From Flavobacterium psychrophilum (GTDB taxonomy: Bacteria; Bacteroidota; Bacteroidia; Flavobacteriales; Flavobacteriaceae), in contig CAMBHH010000173.1 in NCBI GenBank assembly GCA_945866505.1, positions 1-7,173 on the forward strand: DNA of 7,173 nucleotides, written 5' to 3'. The translations under genes and the position numbers were made by a program. Shown here in pieces: positions 5,566-7,173 of this stretch (positions within the stretch are counted from its first letter, which is position 1; each line of letters starts with the position of its first letter). The notes beneath the pieces are model-generated. The model worked only from the letters and a program-made list of their open reading frames with translations, ran no database searches and had not been told where the DNA came from.

Positions 5566-7173
5566 TTATTTTACCAAAGCTTTACAAATATCATCTGGAA
5601 TTTTAACTTCAAAAGACATATTAGCCTGGCTAATGGTATATGTTCTTATTTCGGATCTTTGGCCTACAAAAGCTTTAAATTCATAGGTTTTGCCTATTTC
5701 AAGCAAATTGGTCGTTATAGACGTTTGATTTTTGTTCTGGACTGTCACTTGGTGAAACGATCTCCATCCAGTTTTGCCTTTTTCTCTATAACTAATACTT
5801 GTTCCCACAGGTGGTAATACTGTGGCGGTGGTATTGGAACAGGTTCCTTTGTATTTGAGAGTTACTAGCACCTGTGATGGAGGGTTAGGCACGTCTAATG
5901 TAACAGTTGGATTGAGACAAAGCCCTCCTTCGGCAAAATCTTGACTCAGCAATAATTTTCCTGTACTATTATCGTAAACATTAAGATGTGTAGCACCTTT
6001 CGGCGCAAGCCTAAAATAAACTGGTTCCCCCTCCATAATGTCAATATTAATTGCTGTTGTAACTTGACCCCATCGTCCCCAGCTAACAAGTGCAAAAGAA
6101 CTAAATTCTACTTTAGCATTTATATCTGCTATACTCGAGTTCCACTTAAATGTAACATAATTTGTCTTCCTGAAGCAATAGGATACAGCGTCGTTAAACC
6201 AAAAATCTAAATTAAAAGCACTTAAATGAGAAGTTTCAAAAGATACGTAAAGCGAATTGTCAGCATCTTTCTTTACTTTCCCCGTCGATTCGAACTTCCA
6301 CTGTCCTTTATCGTCATCGTAACTCCAAATATCAATAGTATCATCGGGAGCAAACGGCTTCGCTGTTTTTGGGTTATAATTGTTTTTACTCAATGTCATT
6401 TTTACAGCTACTTTAGCGCCTTCAAACGTTTTTACTTTTTTGCCACCAACAGTCATATTGATTGATGCAAAACCAGCCGATACAAAAGATCCTGATGCTG
6501 TCGTTCCGTTGCCCATATCTATATTTTCAGGATTAAGACCGCCTGGAAAATAAGCGGTATTACTACCTGTTTCAGAAAAACTAATCACCTCAGTTTCTAA
6601 TTTTCCCGTAAGGACGGTATTGCTAGCATCTTTCATTTTTATTCCAGCAGGCACTGTAATTGCAGTAGTAACACCACTAGTTGCTACATTACTTGCAGTA
6701 AGATTTATAGCAGTTGTCAAACCCGTGGCAGTAACTGCACCTGAGGTGTTTGTAGCTATAGTGATACCGGAAGGCGTAGCCGATTTTTTAAGCATTGCTA
6801 CTTCATAGGAGCTGTCGTTTTGGTCTTTACTAAAAGTAATGGGTACAATTCTCTTTAAATAGCCCGCAGGCTCTACTGTTAAATCTACCTTATACTCTTT
6901 ATCACCGCTAAAATCTGCAGTTGGGTCTAAAAACAATTGTACTTTACCACCAGTAATGATAAAGCTCTTTTTACCCTCAATGTTATATACTTTTGCGGCA
7001 TCAGGACCAGTAATGGTAACAACAGTTTTGTCTAAAGTCTCGTCTAAAAGGCCAGAAGCATCGGCAGATGTGTCACTAATAAAATTTACCACAGCCACGT
7101 GACTCATAAAATCTTGAGAAATGACTAAATCTGCATTCGGTAAATCAGTGAAATTGCAACTGCTGATTATAAA
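5566..7173 (-). CDS. Large secreted lipoprotein with beta-sandwich-like regions, function unknown; 5' end outside the window
   Basis: The frame is open to the right edge. An internal ATG at 7107 is not the true start, because the 22 codons before it read FIISSCNFTDLPNADLVISQDF, which is the end of a lipoprotein signal peptide with lipobox ISSC. Visible mature protein runs from Cys6 to residue 535. It should be exported by Sec, lipidated and anchored in the envelope. No acidic/Lys surface-export signal follows the Cys (NFTDL), so the periplasmic face is as likely as the surface. Regions seen are an N-terminal beta-rich part ending near LKRIVPITF (about 105-114), a Thr/Ser/Ala-rich stretch (141-176), then a segment ending in DDTIDIWSYDDDKGQW...SHLSAFNLDFW (277-325). 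This last resembles the D-x-I-x-x-WS-x-D...G-x-W...HLS-x-x-N pattern of Ig-like or CILP-like domains in bacterial surface proteins. A C-terminal half follows with fibronectin-III-like spacing (GKTYEFKAFVG) and four cysteines. It may be an adhesin, a binding protein or a structural envelope protein; no catalytic motif is visible. Confidence 0.85.
   Translation of the reverse strand, partial: FIISSCNFTDLPNADLVISQDFMSHVAVVNFISDTSADASGLLDETLDKTVVTITGPDAAKVYNIEGKKSFIITGGKVQLFLDPTADFSGDKEYKVDLTVEPAGYLKRIVPITFSKDQNDSSYEVAMLKKSATPSGITIATNTSGAVTATGLTTAINLTASNVATSGVTTAITVPAGIKMKDASNTVLTGKLETEVISFSETGSNTAYFPGGLNPENIDMGNGTTASGSFVSAGFASINMTVGGKKVKTFEGAKVAVKMTLSKNNYNPKTAKPFAPDDTIDIWSYDDDKGQWKFESTGKVKKDADNSLYVSFETSHLSAFNLDFWFNDAVSYCFRKTNYVTFKWNSSIADINAKVEFSSFALVSWGRWGQVTTAINIDIMEGEPVYFRLAPKGATHLNVYDNSTGKLLLSQDFAEGGLCLNPTVTLDVPNPPSQVLVTLKYKGTCSNTTATVLPPVGTSISYREKGKTGWRSFHQVTVQNKNQTSITTNLLEIGKTYEFKAFVGQRSEIRTYTISQANMSFEVKIPDDICKALVK
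6646..6753 (-). repeat. Thr/Ala/Ser-rich imperfect repeat within the lipoprotein
   Basis: This stretch encodes 36 residues of low complexity in which SG-x-VTATGLTTAINLTA is loosely echoed by ATSGVTTAITVPAG. The TTAI core occurs twice, 17 residues apart. It probably forms an exposed beta-hairpin stack or linker between the N-terminal and CILP-like parts. It is degenerate at DNA level, so a recent tandem duplication is not implied. Confidence 0.5.
7156..7173 (-). other. Lipobox: end of lipoprotein signal peptide
   Basis: Codons 7173 to 7156 read F-I-I-S-S-C. I-S-S-C fits the signal peptidase II lipobox [LVI]-[ASTVI]-[GAS]-C, preceded by hydrophobic residues, with cleavage before the Cys encoded at 7158-7156. 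The positively charged start and most of the hydrophobic core lie beyond the window. Confidence 0.75.

Noticed and set aside
6226..6465. 79-codon and neighbouring 62-74-codon frames on the + strand opposite the lipoprotein gene
   Set aside because: Antisense shadows of the lipoprotein, with no recognisable motif and no upstream signals.

Overview
This looks like an ordinary chromosomal stretch from a flavobacterium (Bacteroidota, probably Flavobacterium or a close relative). The DNA is AT-rich. The genes lack clear Shine-Dalgarno sequences, and one gap carries a TAnnTTTG-type -7 promoter element. The proteins are closest to flavobacterial-style versions of common families. No RNA genes, CRISPR array, transposase or phage genes were recognised.

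Layout: four genes lie on the + strand. They are the 3' part of a class III Old Yellow Enzyme (NamA/YqjM type, cut by the left edge), a Gfo/Idh/MocA-family oxidoreductase of the YhhX/YdgJ type, a 12-helix MFS transporter of the YbjJ type, and the ribosome-associated GTPase HflX. A gap of about 700 bases follows. A large lipoprotein gene then runs towards HflX on the - strand and leaves the window on the right, so its true start is missing. It ends in a good intrinsic terminator. Its visible N-terminus keeps the end of a lipoprotein signal peptide (ISSC).

The gaps are the least ordinary part. The first (875-1005) holds two consecutive hairpins, the second with a 20-bp stem. The third (3357-3633) holds an inverted repeat built on a CCACAGATTT/AAATCTGTGG motif, with a GC-richer 27-nt segment inside it. 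The 4867-5565 gap holds a perfect 20-bp inverted repeat, several smaller hairpins and no convincing gene. These look like dispersed palindromic repeats or remnants of small mobile elements, but that cannot be proved from one window.

The four + strand genes share no obvious pathway. Two redox enzymes next to a transporter could suggest small-molecule metabolism, but no substrate can be named, and the transporter seems to have its own promoter. HflX is a housekeeping stress GTPase. I see no convincing sign of an undescribed multi-gene system. The best leads are the structured intergenic elements and the unassigned multidomain lipoprotein.
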